From: JBGPEQ01 sp050180895
GTDB lineage: Bacteria; Pseudomonadota; Alphaproteobacteria; Dongiales; Dongiaceae
Assembly: GCA_050180895.1 (NCBI GenBank)
Contig: JBFXDS010000001.1
Coordinates: 434,001-498,000, forward strand
Length of the DNA: 64,000 nucleotides
Direction of reading: 5' to 3'
Each line of letters begins with the position of its first letter. The stretch's first letter is position 1. Of this stretch, positions 33,314-43,424 are shown piece by piece. Under the pieces are notes generated by a model that saw nothing but the letters and a program-made list of their open reading frames with translations, did not search any database and was not told the origin of the DNA. The position numbers and the translations under genes are program-made.

Positions 33314-34711
33314 GTGGCTGACGTGACGATTTCCCGGCGGCTGGCGGAACGCATCTGCGGGACGTGCTATGAGGATTTCTCGGCCGATGACCTCCACTGG
33401 GCCAGGGTCCAGATCCTCGACACGTTTGGAGCGGCCCTGGCCGGCGCGGCCGAGCAGGGTGTGCAGATCCTCGATGCCGTCGTGACCGGCGGTCTTTCCG
33501 CCGGCCCCTGCCGCCTGTTCGGCAGTTCGCGGCGCGCCTCGCTGCTCGACGCGGTCCTGATCAACGGCATGGCTTGCCATGCGCTGGATTTCGATATCTC
33601 CAACAATCCGTTCTACGGCCATCCGGCGGTGAGCATCCTCTCCGTCGCCTTCAACCTGGGCGAGATGGCGGACGCTTCGGGCCGCGACGTGCTGACGGCT
33701 TATGTCGCCGGCTTCGAGGCGGAACTGAAGATCGCCCGGGGCGTTCAGCCGCGCCACTCGGATCTCGGATGGTTTCCCAGCGGGACCATCGGCGTTTTCG
33801 GCGCGGCCGCCACGGCGGCGCGCCTTCTCGGGCTCGACGCGGACCGGACGGCGCAGGCGCTGGGCATTGCCGCCAGCCTAGCCTCCGGCGTCCAGGCGAA
33901 TGCCGGGACGATGACCAAGCCGCTCACCGCCAGCCATGCGGCGCGCAACGGGACTCTCGCCGCGCTGCTGGCGAAGGGCGGTTTCACCAGCTCACCGCAC
34001 GCCTTCGAGCATAAGGAGGGGTTCCTGAATCTGTTCAACGGCAAGGGCAATCACGACGGCGCGGCGATCCTGGCAGGCTGGGGAAAGCCCTTCGAGGTGG
34101 TCGAGACGGCGGTCGGCATCAAGCAGTATCCCTGCAACGGCTCCATCCATGCCGGCATCGATGTGCTGGGCACGCTGGTGTCCCGCCACCGGATCGATCC
34201 CGACGGGGTGGAGCGGGTCAACGCGCAGTACATCACGTCGCGGCTCTTTCATTTCGACCGCCCGGACCCCCGGACCCCGCTGGACGCCAAATTCAGCGTG
34301 CAGTACGTGCTGGCCCGCACCCTTCTGCAGGGCGGCGTGCGTATCGAGGATTTCGAGGGTGAAGCATTCCGCGAGCCAAGGGTTCGCGGCCTCATGAAGC
34401 TGATCAACGCCACGGTTCATCCAGATACGCCGCCGGACCTGCCGCGCGCCGAGCAGGACGGCGTCGAAGTCGAGGTCGTCATGAAGGACGGGCGGCGGTT
34501 CACGGAAAAGGCGGCCAAACCTTACGGCCGCCTCCCGGGTCATCCCCTGCCAGCGGAGAAGCTTGAGGCAAAGTTCCTCGATTGCGCGCGGCGGGTTCTG
34601 ACTCCATCGGCCGCCGAGGATGTGCTCGCTCTGGTCAGGCAGATCGATCGCGTGAGCATGCGGGCGATCCTCGACGCCATGACAGCGAGGCCAACAGTCG
34701 CGACCAAGTGA
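33314..34711 (+). CDS. MmgE/PrpD family protein
   Basis: This 465-residue protein starts at GTG 33314 after GGAGGG (an ATG at 33308 hits a stop at once). Family features are the N-terminal helical domain (FGAALAGAAEQGVQILDAV), NGMACHALDFDI, GHPAVSILSVAFNLGEM, and the C-terminal KQYPCNGSIHAGIDVL with FSVQYVLAR. PrpD converts 2-methylcitrate to methylaconitate, but the wider family includes aconitate decarboxylase and other isomerases or dehydratases. The divergent Bug gene suggests catabolism of an imported acid. The exact reaction is not predictable. Confidence 0.87.
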   Translation: MADVTISRRLAERICGTCYEDFSADDLHWARVQILDTFGAALAGAAEQGVQILDAVVTGGLSAGPCRLFGSSRRASLLDAVLINGMACHALDFDISNNPFYGHPAVSILSVAFNLGEMADASGRDVLTAYVAGFEAELKIARGVQPRHSDLGWFPSGTIGVFGAAATAARLLGLDADRTAQALGIAASLASGVQANAGTMTKPLTASHAARNGTLAALLAKGGFTSSPHAFEHKEGFLNLFNGKGNHDGAAILAGWGKPFEVVETAVGIKQYPCNGSIHAGIDVLGTLVSRHRIDPDGVERVNAQYITSRLFHFDRPDPRTPLDAKFSVQYVLARTLLQGGVRIEDFEGEAFREPRVRGLMKLINATVHPDTPPDLPRAEQDGVEVEVVMKDGRRFTEKAAKPYGRLPGHPLPAEKLEAKFLDCARRVLTPSAAEDVLALVRQIDRVSMRAILDAMTARPTVATK

Positions 34712-34807
34712 GGGAAGGACGGATATGAACTGCCATGCCGGCTCGCGCGCGGTTCGACGCGGCGGGTAACCTGACTTACAAACAACCAGGCGAAATCTCG
34801 TCGCTGG

Positions 34808-35259
34808 CCCTACCGCATCGTCGGCATCACGTACTCCGCCCCCGCCCGGATTCCCGTCGGCCAGCGGCTCGTCACCATTTTCTGCCGCGTGTAGAATCGC
34901 ACGCCCTCCGGGCCGTGCATGTGGTGGTCGCCGAAGAGGGAGCGCTTCCAGCCGCCGAAGCTGTAGAAGGCCATGGGCACGGGGATCGGCACGTTGATGC
35001 CGACCATGCCGACATTGATCTTCGAGGCGAACTCGCGGGCGGTGTCGCCGTCGCGGGTGAAGATGGCGGTGCCGTTGCCGAACTCGTGGCCGTTCACCAG
35101 GCCGACGGCCGCGTTGTAATCGGGCACGCGCACGACCGTGAGCACGGGGCCGAAGATCTCCTCCTTGTAGATGCGCATCTCCGGCTTCACCTGGTCGAAG
35201 ATGCAGCCGCCGAGATAGTAGCCGTTCTCGTAGCCCTGGAGCTTCAGGCCGCGGCCGTC
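34808..35259. repeat. 452-bp direct repeat, left copy (mmsA 3' end)
   Basis: It matches 38561-39012 without gaps; by eye about 14 mismatches. Both copies have the same orientation. Together they bracket the three-gene island at about 35.3-38.5 kb. Confidence 0.93.
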
Positions 35260-35262
35260 CAC
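34810..35262 (-). pseudogene. Displaced 3' fragment of mmsA
   Basis: This is a frame of 150 codons equal to the C-terminal 149 residues of MmsA (38563-40059), with five amino-acid differences, for example GPVLTVV against GPVLSVV. It keeps the original stop codon. Upstream of GGCCGCGGCCGTC the similarity ends abruptly and unrelated AT-rich DNA begins. It lacks the NAD-binding and active-site Cys parts, so it cannot be functional. It probably is the original 3' end left behind when an island with its own 3' end inserted, or one end of a local duplication. Confidence 0.9.
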
Positions 35263-35278
35263 TACATGCCGCTCCGAG

Positions 35279-35334
35279 TTTCCCGTAAATTTTTCCCAGA
35301 AATTTAATGATATATTTCCCTAAAATATGGGAAA
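35279..35334. promoter_or_regulatory. AT-rich TTTCCC/GGGAAA element at the island edge
   Basis: TTTCCC occurs at 35279, 35292 and 35315. The last pairs with GGGAAA at 35329-35334, making an inverted repeat with an eight-base AT spacer. The tract is far richer in A and T than flanking DNA and lies about 90 bp before the first island gene at 35423. It is a candidate promoter/operator for the island genes. Confidence 0.5.
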
Positions 35335-35422
35335 TTTCACCCCATATCGGGAACGAAGATGGAGATCATCTGCGCCAGGATCGAAGGCCGACGAAGAGCC
35401 TAGCGATGGAGGAAGGCCGAAA

Positions 35423-35734
35423 ATGGCGTGGCGCAACAGAAGGGGTGATGGATGGTCGAGACATGCGGCAGTACGGATGCAGCAGCGCGGCATCGCGGTT
35501 GAGACCGTACGCTGTCTTCTCTTGATCTTTGACCGCGACGTGCCGGTCGGAGGCGGGTGCTCGGCGCTCAGCGTCTCGCATGAGGGACTGGCATCGATGG
35601 CAAGTGATGGTGCCGCGCCCGATCTCATTGATCGTGTGAAGGGCATTGTTCTCGTGGTCAACGAAGACGGTGAAGTTGTCACCATACAGCACGATCGCGG
35701 TGGGGTTGGCCGGCGCTACCGCCGGCAATGGTAG
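35423..35734 (+). CDS. DUF4258-like small protein, first gene of the island
   Basis: This protein of 103 residues starts at ATG 35423, with GGAGGAAGG upstream. SRHAAVRMQQRGIAVETVRC near the N-terminus followed by beta-strands ending IVLVVNEDGEVVTIQHDRGG resembles DUF4258, a small alpha/beta fold found in mobile genes and some toxin-antitoxin-like loci. The frame is open further upstream to ATG 35327, but that start lies in the AT-rich palindrome. The downstream gene follows after 18 nt, so it is the head of a three-gene operon. Confidence 0.6.
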   Translation: MAWRNRRGDGWSRHAAVRMQQRGIAVETVRCLLLIFDRDVPVGGGCSALSVSHEGLASMASDGAAPDLIDRVKGIVLVVNEDGEVVTIQHDRGGVGRRYRRQW

Positions 35735-35752
35735 AATATGGAGGTCCCGAGA

Positions 35753-37414
35753 ATGACTGGCATTATCGTGCCTTTCCCGACCTCCAAGGCGAGGGAGGAT
35801 CGCAAAGTGCCACCAAAGGAGGTCGAATCAGCGCTTGCAGCTCGCCTCGAACAGGAGGTTGGCGACGGCACCCGTGATCCGTCCGACCCTCGTTACAAGC
35901 GACCTGAGATGCGCGACCTCGGCCAGATCGCTGAGAATCTCTACGGCATGCTTGAACGCGTCGAACGCCGCAAACAAGAGGGCGACAAACACAAGTTGAC
36001 CAAGGCCGAGTTGCTTGTAGGCGCGGGGATCGGCGCGGAGGGCCACTCGACCAAACATCTCTATCGCTACGCGCTGAAACCAGGACTCGAACGCGAACAG
36101 CGCGGCGAGAAGCTCAAGGTGTTGACTCGCCGTTTGCGTCCATATGTTCGAATTGCGCTGTACGCTTATGAGCAGGGCGGGCTCAGCCGGAGCGAGGCAT
36201 ACTTGGACCTCTTCCGTGGTACGGGTCTGATCGATCCGGCACCGGCCGATCGCAGACCGGTACCATCCTACATAGACTGGATGTGCGGTGCTCTCAATGA
36301 TATGGCGGAATGGGTGATCCGCGAAGCTGGTGTCACAGTGCTCTTCGACGAACTCCGGCAAGTCCCGGTGGGGTTTAGTGACTATGCAGAACATACGGAT
36401 GCGGTGACAGACCTACACCCGACGATCGACGTTGTGACCCAGTTCGATGCCTCTTCCAACACAGACATCTTACCGCTACCAAAGTTCAATCTCTATTCGC
36501 GGCCGATCGGAGAACCGATAGCGGGTCACTTAACCGTTTACGAGCATCCGGTGCCAAGGACGGGCGAGGCAGAGGACGCCGCCTTTCGAGCAATGGAGGA
36601 TTTGAACCCTCGTCCCGTCCGCGAGAGTGGTAGGGCACTGGCGCAACTGTACCGGAATGTCTGGCTATGCATCGCACCAATCGGATCACAGCGCAAGCCA
36701 GCGGCGGGCTTTCTGCTACGGTCGGAGTGGAGAATATGGCTCGGCCAGACACAATTGAACCTGGCAGTTCCGTATATTGATTTCTTTGGTGGAGAATGGT
36801 TCGACAAAACTTCGATCGAGGGTCAAGAATGGTTCGATAAAACTTCGATCGAGCCGAATATCGGCTATGAAAAGACTTGCATCATCCATGACGATGAACC
36901 GAACGTCATGCGACCCGCGCACTTCACGTTCGACCGCATGAAGAACAAGTTCCCTCGAACTCCCTACCCATATCGATCCCCGTTCGAGGTCAAGCATCAT
37001 TCCCATGGCGAACCCTGGGACGGGAAGTTCGACTGTATCGAGAGCCACTACGCGCGGGTCGTTCCCGTCACGCCGAAATGGATTAGAATTCTTCTTGATC
37101 TGCCGGCTAACCCGAGCGTTGCGACGCGTGATCGTCCATGGACCCAGACCTTGTTTCCTTCCGTTTTGGCATTCTCTCGCGGTGACTTGGTTTACTGGCC
37201 GCACGATCGCATCGGTGCTCTTATCGAAAGAGAGCTTACTTCTCTTGATACTGAGTGGAGGGCCGACACTGTGGCGCGCGCAGATACGCTTCGTGCCGCG
37301 ATAGCGATTCGTCGCAAGCAAGCTGTTGAACGACTTGCCGAACGCCGTAAGATCTGGCGATCGGGGCCTAGCGATGAATCGAAAGACGCGGGTTCAAGCT
37401 ATGAACAACTTTGA
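35753..37414 (+). CDS. Unknown 553-residue protein of the island
   Basis: GGAGGT seven bases before ATG 35753 fixes the start (MTGIIVPFPTSKAREDRK). I do not recognise the family. The N-terminal part (about 20-150) is charged and helical (RLEQEVGDGT, then LTKAELLVGAGIGAEGHSTKHLYRYAL) and may include a helix-turn-helix. The middle is mixed alpha/beta with many Trp/Tyr/Pro. A 27-nt unit at 36794-36853 is duplicated, so EWFDKTSIE occurs twice. The C-terminal 50 residues form a basic helix. The gene overlaps the start of the nuclease-like gene, so the two are co-translated. Composition is less GC-rich than its neighbours. Confidence 0.6.
   Translation: MTGIIVPFPTSKAREDRKVPPKEVESALAARLEQEVGDGTRDPSDPRYKRPEMRDLGQIAENLYGMLERVERRKQEGDKHKLTKAELLVGAGIGAEGHSTKHLYRYALKPGLEREQRGEKLKVLTRRLRPYVRIALYAYEQGGLSRSEAYLDLFRGTGLIDPAPADRRPVPSYIDWMCGALNDMAEWVIREAGVTVLFDELRQVPVGFSDYAEHTDAVTDLHPTIDVVTQFDASSNTDILPLPKFNLYSRPIGEPIAGHLTVYEHPVPRTGEAEDAAFRAMEDLNPRPVRESGRALAQLYRNVWLCIAPIGSQRKPAAGFLLRSEWRIWLGQTQLNLAVPYIDFFGGEWFDKTSIEGQEWFDKTSIEPNIGYEKTCIIHDDEPNVMRPAHFTFDRMKNKFPRTPYPYRSPFEVKHHSHGEPWDGKFDCIESHYARVVPVTPKWIRILLDLPANPSVATRDRPWTQTLFPSVLAFSRGDLVYWPHDRIGALIERELTSLDTEWRADTVARADTLRAAIAIRRKQAVERLAERRKIWRSGPSDESKDAGSSYEQL
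36794..36853 (+). repeat. In-frame 27-nt tandem duplication within the unknown island gene
   Basis: The 27-nt unit starting GAATGGTTCGA occurs at 36794-36820 and 36827-36853 with one mismatch (C/T). The period is 33 nt, so the frame is kept and the protein contains EWFDKTSIE twice, separated by GQ. Confidence 0.85.
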
Positions 37415-38498
37415 GAGACGCCTTACACGGCCCGACATCGCCGAGCGAGACGTCGATGAAGCCATCGTTGCAGCTCTAGATCGTTCGGTATTTTCGCATT
37501 GGTTTGTGAAGACTGTCGATGAGAGGGCGGCCGTACGCCTCAAGTTCGATCGAATAGAATCTCGTCCCCACGTACGGCGGAGCGATGTGTCTGGTGAAAC
37601 CGATATTCAGGTTGATCTCTGGTCTCGCACTCGCCGTACGGCCATCCTTTTGATCGAGAACAAGATTGATTCACGCTTCACTGCGACCCAACCGCAGCGG
37701 TATGCGCAAGCGTGCGAACGAATCGTTGCCTCTGGCATGGCTCCGAAGGCCATCTCTGTTCTTCTTTGTCCAGCCGATTATGAGCGTCGATCGACTTGGG
37801 CGCGCAGCTTCGACGCTATTGTGACCTATGAGGAACTTCTCCGGCATCTTCCGAAGAATTCTCGCGCGACCGTAAGCGATGCGATTCTTCGATACGAGAC
37901 GCCTTACTTTCCCGAATCCGTGCCAGCGGTCGCCGAGTTCTTTTCGCAGTATCATGCGTTCTGCCGCGAGAAAGTTCCGCTGCTCATCGTAAAGAGAAAT
38001 CCCAACGTCGGCGGGGAGCGTCCAGCCGGATCTCGGACCATTTCGTTCGATACAGCAAAGACTCTCCGGCGCTATGCTTTCCTGCCTACCGTGCGATTCG
38101 CGCATCAATGTATCGATGGCAGCTATCGGCCGTCTGTGAAAATAATGATATCGGGCTGGGCCGAGCATCTTGGCCTGCTTCAACAATATGCGAACAGCGA
38201 CCTGTCGGGCACATCATTCTATTTGCGCGAGGCAGGAAACAGTCTCGGCATCGTTGCCGATACGCCACGCCTCGACAATCATGTCTCCTTTCACGAGCAA
38301 CTCGATGATGTACTGGCCGGCCTTAGAAAGGCTGAGGCTCTGCGCGACTGGTTCAATTCGAACGAAGCTGCATTAAAGCGTTGGGCCAATGCCGCATGGG
38401 AACACGGCACAGCGTTCACCAAACAGCCACAGGAACGTAGCGCAACGGCGGAGTTAGCGCGACTTCGCTACTGGCAGCCTAACGGGCAGTCGTCGTAA
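37374..38498 (+). CDS. PD-(D/E)XK nuclease-like protein of the island
   Basis: This is a 374-residue protein from ATG 37374 (or 365 from ATG 37401); either start overlaps the upstream gene, at 41 or 14 nt. Residues 74-97 carry the nuclease core: GETDIQVDLW with Asp77, then a strand AILLIENKIDS with Glu95 and Lys97, followed by a helix with QPQRYAQACE. This is the D-(E/D)xK signature of restriction-endonuclease-like folds. The C-terminal 200 residues, with several Trp and many charged residues, match nothing I know. Metal-dependent DNA or RNA cleavage is likely. Coupling to the unknown upstream protein suggests that they act together. Confidence 0.68.
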   Translation: MNRKTRVQAMNNFERRLTRPDIAERDVDEAIVAALDRSVFSHWFVKTVDERAAVRLKFDRIESRPHVRRSDVSGETDIQVDLWSRTRRTAILLIENKIDSRFTATQPQRYAQACERIVASGMAPKAISVLLCPADYERRSTWARSFDAIVTYEELLRHLPKNSRATVSDAILRYETPYFPESVPAVAEFFSQYHAFCREKVPLLIVKRNPNVGGERPAGSRTISFDTAKTLRRYAFLPTVRFAHQCIDGSYRPSVKIMISGWAEHLGLLQQYANSDLSGTSFYLREAGNSLGIVADTPRLDNHVSFHEQLDDVLAGLRKAEALRDWFNSNEAALKRWANAAWEHGTAFTKQPQERSATAELARLRYWQPNGQSS

Positions 38499-38560
38499 CC
38501 ATCGTGGAGCATTCAGGAATACAAAGAAGCTGACAACCGCCATGTCACTATAATCTGCAA

Positions 38561-40059
<1,499 letters not shown>

Positions 40060-40104
40060 GATCTACCTGCGTTCCTGTGCGTGGTGCGGCTTGCAGGACC
40101 GCCC

Positions 40105-40187
40105 TGCGTCCTTCGACAAGCTCAGGATGAGGGAATTTGTGCGTGGCATGAAGAAAGTCCCTCATGCTGAGCTTGTCGAAGCACGCA
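40105..40187. repeat. Interspersed palindromic repeat, family A, intact copy
   Basis: TGCGTCCTTCGACAAGCTCA on the left pairs with a right arm TGAGCTTGTCGAAGCACGCA, around a centre with GCGTGGCATGAAG. It is the same element as at 27684-27766 with a few changes. It lies just upstream of the mmsA start. Confidence 0.88.
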
Positions 40188-40395
40188 GGATGGCGGTCCA
40201 ACCGCCGGTGGGACCGGCGTTAACCGAGAGGGCCAGATTACTCCGCGCGTGGAGGGCTTGGCAAAGGTCTGGGCGGCGCCAGGCGCGCGGAGGCGCAGAG
40301 CTGGGAACGGACGCTCTCCGCGGCTCCACGTGAATTATTGGCTGGTATCGGGACAAGGGAAACTGCGCTATGATCGACGCAAACGGAGGGACGCC

Positions 40396-40677
40396 ATGCG
40401 CAGGATTCTGCTGACGGCCGGACTGACGGGCGTGCTGCTGCTGGGCGGCGCGCCGGCGGGGCTCGCCGCGGACGAGGACGACGGCTGGCAATATGATTTC
40501 CGCATCGAAGGGCTCGACGAGCTGATGCAGGACATGGACGAGTTCCTGCGCGCGATCCCGCGCTTCGAGGCGCCGTTCATCGACGAGAACGGCGACATTA
40601 TCATCCGGCGCGCGCCGCCGGGGCCCGGGCTCGAGCCGTTCCAGCGGCCGGCCGAGCCGGAGTTCGCGGATATCTGA
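40396..40677 (+). CDS. Small secreted acidic protein
   Basis: This 93-residue protein starts at ATG 40396 behind GGAGGG. The signal peptide MRRILLTAGLTGVLLLGGAP ends near AGLAADEDD. The mature part is acidic, with LDELMQDMDEFLRAIPRFEA and a Pro-rich end (PGPGLEPFQRPAEPEF). A motif pattern of this kind occurs in small alphaproteobacterial periplasmic proteins, but no function is known. TATGAT at 40369 could be its -10 box. A family C repeat follows it. Confidence 0.65.
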   Translation: MRRILLTAGLTGVLLLGGAPAGLAADEDDGWQYDFRIEGLDELMQDMDEFLRAIPRFEAPFIDENGDIIIRRAPPGPGLEPFQRPAEPEFADI

Positions 40678-40697
40678 GCCGTACCGCGCTTCCAACC

Positions 40698-40789
40698 TGT
40701 CATGCCCGGGCTTGACCCGGGCATCCAGCTTCCCGCTGCACCATTCGTCGGTCCCGCGATGGATCGCCGGGTCAAGCCCGGCGATGACA
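40698..40789. repeat. Intergenic palindromic repeat, family C
   Basis: TGTCATGCCCGGGCTTGACC on the left pairs with GGTCAAGCCCGGCGATGACA on the right. The left arm contains its own hairpin CCCGGGCTTGACCCGGG. Repeats of this kind are widespread in alphaproteobacterial genomes. It lies between convergent genes and could end both transcripts. Confidence 0.85.
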
Positions 40790-40815
40790 GTGAAGGGGTG
40801 GGCGCAACGGACGCC

Positions 40816-41610
40816 TCAATACGGCGTCGGCGGGCCGTGGTCGCCGATGTAGCTCTGGTGGGTGACGAGGCCGAGGTCGGGCCGCCACTGGTGCAGGTGA
40901 AGGGCGGGCGGCTCCATGATCCAGGCGGTCGGGCTGCCCGTGCGGAGATCGAGCGCCACCTGGTGCGCGGTGCCGGGAACGGTCGTCACCACCGTGCCGT
41001 GCCATCGCACGGTGATCGGCCGGTGGACGTGGCCGCAGATAATGCGCTCGATCTGCGGGTGCCGGGCGACGATGGCGCCGAGGGCGGCGCCGTTGTCGCA
41101 TTTGATCGCGTCCATCTCGACGAGGCCGGTCGAACTGGGCGGATGGTGCATGGCCACCACGGTGGGCTGGTCCGGCTTCTCGTCCAGCCGCGCGGCGAGC
41201 CAGTCGAGCCGCACGCGGCACAGCGCGCCGCCGGCCGCGCCGGGGATCAGCGTGTCGAGCGCGATCAGCCGCAGCGGCAGATACTCGATCGTGTAGTGAA
41301 GGAACTCGCCGTCGCGCGGCAGGTAGGGCTGGTCGGCGAAGGCCTGGCGAAAGTTGGCGCGCTCGTCGTGGTTGCCGGGCATGACGGCCCAGGGGATCTG
41401 CAGCTCCCCGAGGAGCGCGCGGAGATGGTCGTATTCCGCCAAGCTGCCGGCGTCGGTGAGATCGCCCGTCATGAGGACGAAATCGGGGCGCGGATCGAGG
41501 GCGTTCAGATGCGCGACGGCGCGGCGGAGGAAGTCGGGCGTGTCGATCCGGTCGAAGAGCAGGGCACCCGGCGCGACGACGTGCAGATCACTGATCTGCG
41601 CCAGCAGCAT
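40816..41610 (-). CDS. Metallophosphoesterase, cAMP phosphodiesterase (CpdA)-like
   Basis: This 264-residue calcineurin-like phosphoesterase has all metal motifs in order: AQISDLHV (DxH), VLMTGDLTD (GD), MPGNHDE (GNHD), MHHPP, and CGHVHRP (GHxH). The order and length match the CpdA class III cyclic nucleotide phosphodiesterases, which hydrolyse cAMP. This would oppose the adenylate cyclase at 52278. It is coupled to apt, whose stop overlaps its start. Other small phosphoesterases share the fold, so specificity is inferred. Confidence 0.78.
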   Translation of the reverse strand: MLLAQISDLHVVAPGALLFDRIDTPDFLRRAVAHLNALDPRPDFVLMTGDLTDAGSLAEYDHLRALLGELQIPWAVMPGNHDERANFRQAFADQPYLPRDGEFLHYTIEYLPLRLIALDTLIPGAAGGALCRVRLDWLAARLDEKPDQPTVVAMHHPPSSTGLVEMDAIKCDNGAALGAIVARHPQIERIICGHVHRPITVRWHGTVVTTVPGTAHQVALDLRTGSPTAWIMEPPALHLHQWRPDLGLVTHQSYIGDHGPPTPY

Positions 41611-42143
41611 CAGGACTCGTAGGCGACGATGGAGACGAAGGGCACGCTCAGCCGGGCGCGGCCGCGGAGGAAGGCCAGCTCGATGATGCAGGCGGCGGCG
41701 CGCACGTCGGCGCCGACCTTCTGCAGCAGCGCGATGGCGGCGGCCATGGTCCCGCCGGTGGCGAGCAGGTCGTCGAGCACGACGACGCGCTGGCCGGGCG
41801 CGACCGCGTCGGCCTGCACCTCGACGGTGTCGGTGCCGTATTCGAGGTCGTAGCTGTAGGGGATGGTGGCGCCCGGCAGCTTGCCCTTCTTGCGCACCAT
41901 GACGAAGCCGACGCCGAGCTCGAGCGCGAGCGGCGCCGCGACCAGGAAGCCGCGGGATTCGATGCCGACCAGCAGATCGGGCCGGTGCGGGCGGACGGCG
42001 TCGGCCAGGCGGCCCACCGTGGCGCGCCAGGCCCCGGCATGGGCCAGCAGGGTCGAGATGTCGTAGAAGAGGATGCCCGGCTTGGGAAAATCCGGGATCT
42101 GGCGGATATGGTCCTTGATCTGGATGGCGGCGGCGTTCGGCAT
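41610..42143 (-). CDS. apt: Adenine phosphoribosyltransferase
   Basis: This 177-residue protein from ATG 42143 has the APT features: IRQIPDFPKPGILFYDIS near the start, VGIESRGFLVAAPLA, and the PRPP-binding loop VVVLDDLLATGGT. It converts adenine and PRPP to AMP in purine salvage. It is the first gene of a two-gene operon with the phosphodiesterase-like gene. It is divergent from the Mla operon. The start at 42143 is chosen by family length; ATG 42170 is in frame. Confidence 0.93.
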   Translation of the reverse strand: MPNAAAIQIKDHIRQIPDFPKPGILFYDISTLLAHAGAWRATVGRLADAVRPHRPDLLVGIESRGFLVAAPLALELGVGFVMVRKKGKLPGATIPYSYDLEYGTDTVEVQADAVAPGQRVVVLDDLLATGGTMAAAIALLQKVGADVRAAACIIELAFLRGRARLSVPFVSIVAYES

Positions 42144-42284
42144 GGCGCGGGCGGGCAATGGGCGTGGCAATCTGGGGGGCGCGGCAATCTAGCGGCTCCG
42201 GCCGAGGGACGCAATTTCGCCCCGCGCGCGGGCGTGTTACACAAAAGCCTGGCCGGGGCGAGGTCCCGGGCGAGGACGGGACGG

Positions 42285-43415
42285 ATGGCGGCGGCGGGCT
42301 GGTTCGAGACCGAGCGGGTGCGGGAGGACATCGTTCTCAAGGCGGGCGGCGCCTGGACGCTGCCGGCGAGCCAGGAGCTCGATGCCGCGCTGCGCCAGCT
42401 CGCGGTAGCCGACGCCAAGCAGGTACTCTTCATCCTGAAGGACCTCACGGCCCTCGACACGGCCGGGGCGTGGCTGATCGCGCGCACCCAGCGCCGGCTG
42501 TCGGAGGCGGGGGTCAAGGTCCAGGTCGGCGGGGTCAAACCCGGCCATCTGGCGCTGCTCAACCGGGTGATCGAGACCGGGCCGCCGCCGCGGCTGGCAC
42601 CGGCGCCGCGCTTCCGTCTGATCGACATCGTCGCCGATCTCGGCGAGGCCGTGTTCGACGCGCTGCGCCAGGCGCGCGACATCCTTGCCTTTTTCGGCGC
42701 GGTGCTGTTCGCGGCCGGGCGGCTCATCCGCCATCCCGGCCGCATCCGCTTCGTCTCGGTGATCAGCCACATCGAACAGCACGGCCTGAACGCCATGCCG
42801 ATCGTCGGCATCCTGCTGTTCCTGGTCGGCATCGTCATCGCCTTCCAGGGGGTCGACCAGCTGCGCCAGTTTGGCGGCGAGATCTACGTCGTCAACTTGG
42901 TCGGCATCTCCGTGCTGCGCGAGATGGGCGTGCTGATCAGCGCCATCGTGATCGCCGGCCGCTCCGGCAGCGCCTTCACCGCCCAGATCGGCACCATGCA
43001 GGTGAACGAAGAGGTCGACGCCATCCGCACGCTCGGGCTCGACCCGCTGGAGGTGCTGGTGCTGCCGCGCATGCTGGCGCTGATGATCGCGTTGCCGCTG
43101 CTCACCTTCTTTGCCAACACCATGGCGATCCTCGGCGGCGCGGCCATGGCGACGCAGACCATCGACGTGACCTTCGCGCAGTTCCTCAACCTGCTCAACC
43201 AGGCAGTGACGCTCACGCATTTCTGGGTCGGCATGGTGAAGGCGCCGGTGTTCGCCTTCCTGATCGCGCTGGTCGGCTGCTACGAGGGCATGCGCGTGCG
43301 CGGCAGCGCCGAGAGCGTGGGACGGCTCACCACGCAGTCGGTGGTGGAGGCGTTGTTCCTGGTCATCGTCGTCGACGCGGCCTTCTCCGTGCTGTTCTCC
43401 ATCCTGGGCATCTGA
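42285..43415 (+). CDS. mlaE: MlaE-type ABC permease with N-terminal STAS-like domain
   Basis: This is a 376-residue protein from ATG 42285. The first 100 residues resemble a STAS/MlaB domain (LKAGGAWTLPASQELDAAL, then ALDTAGAWLIARTQRRL), fused to the permease. The permease part has ISHIEQHGLNAMPIVGILLF, a conserved amphipathic segment with REMGVLISAIVIAGRSGSAF, and five or so membrane helices. It is the inner-membrane permease of the phospholipid (MCE) transporter that maintains outer-membrane lipid asymmetry. It is followed by the ATPase after 9 nt. The fused STAS explains the absence of a separate MlaB. Confidence 0.9.
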   Translation: MAAAGWFETERVREDIVLKAGGAWTLPASQELDAALRQLAVADAKQVLFILKDLTALDTAGAWLIARTQRRLSEAGVKVQVGGVKPGHLALLNRVIETGPPPRLAPAPRFRLIDIVADLGEAVFDALRQARDILAFFGAVLFAAGRLIRHPGRIRFVSVISHIEQHGLNAMPIVGILLFLVGIVIAFQGVDQLRQFGGEIYVVNLVGISVLREMGVLISAIVIAGRSGSAFTAQIGTMQVNEEVDAIRTLGLDPLEVLVLPRMLALMIALPLLTFFANTMAILGGAAMATQTIDVTFAQFLNLLNQAVTLTHFWVGMVKAPVFAFLIALVGCYEGMRVRGSAESVGRLTTQSVVEALFLVIVVDAAFSVLFSILGI

Positions 43416-43424
43416 CGGCATCGC

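Noticed and set aside
35307..35525. 72-codon frame at the island's left edge
   Set aside because: It starts inside the AT-rich palindrome, has no ribosome site and overlaps the better-supported DUF4258-like gene.
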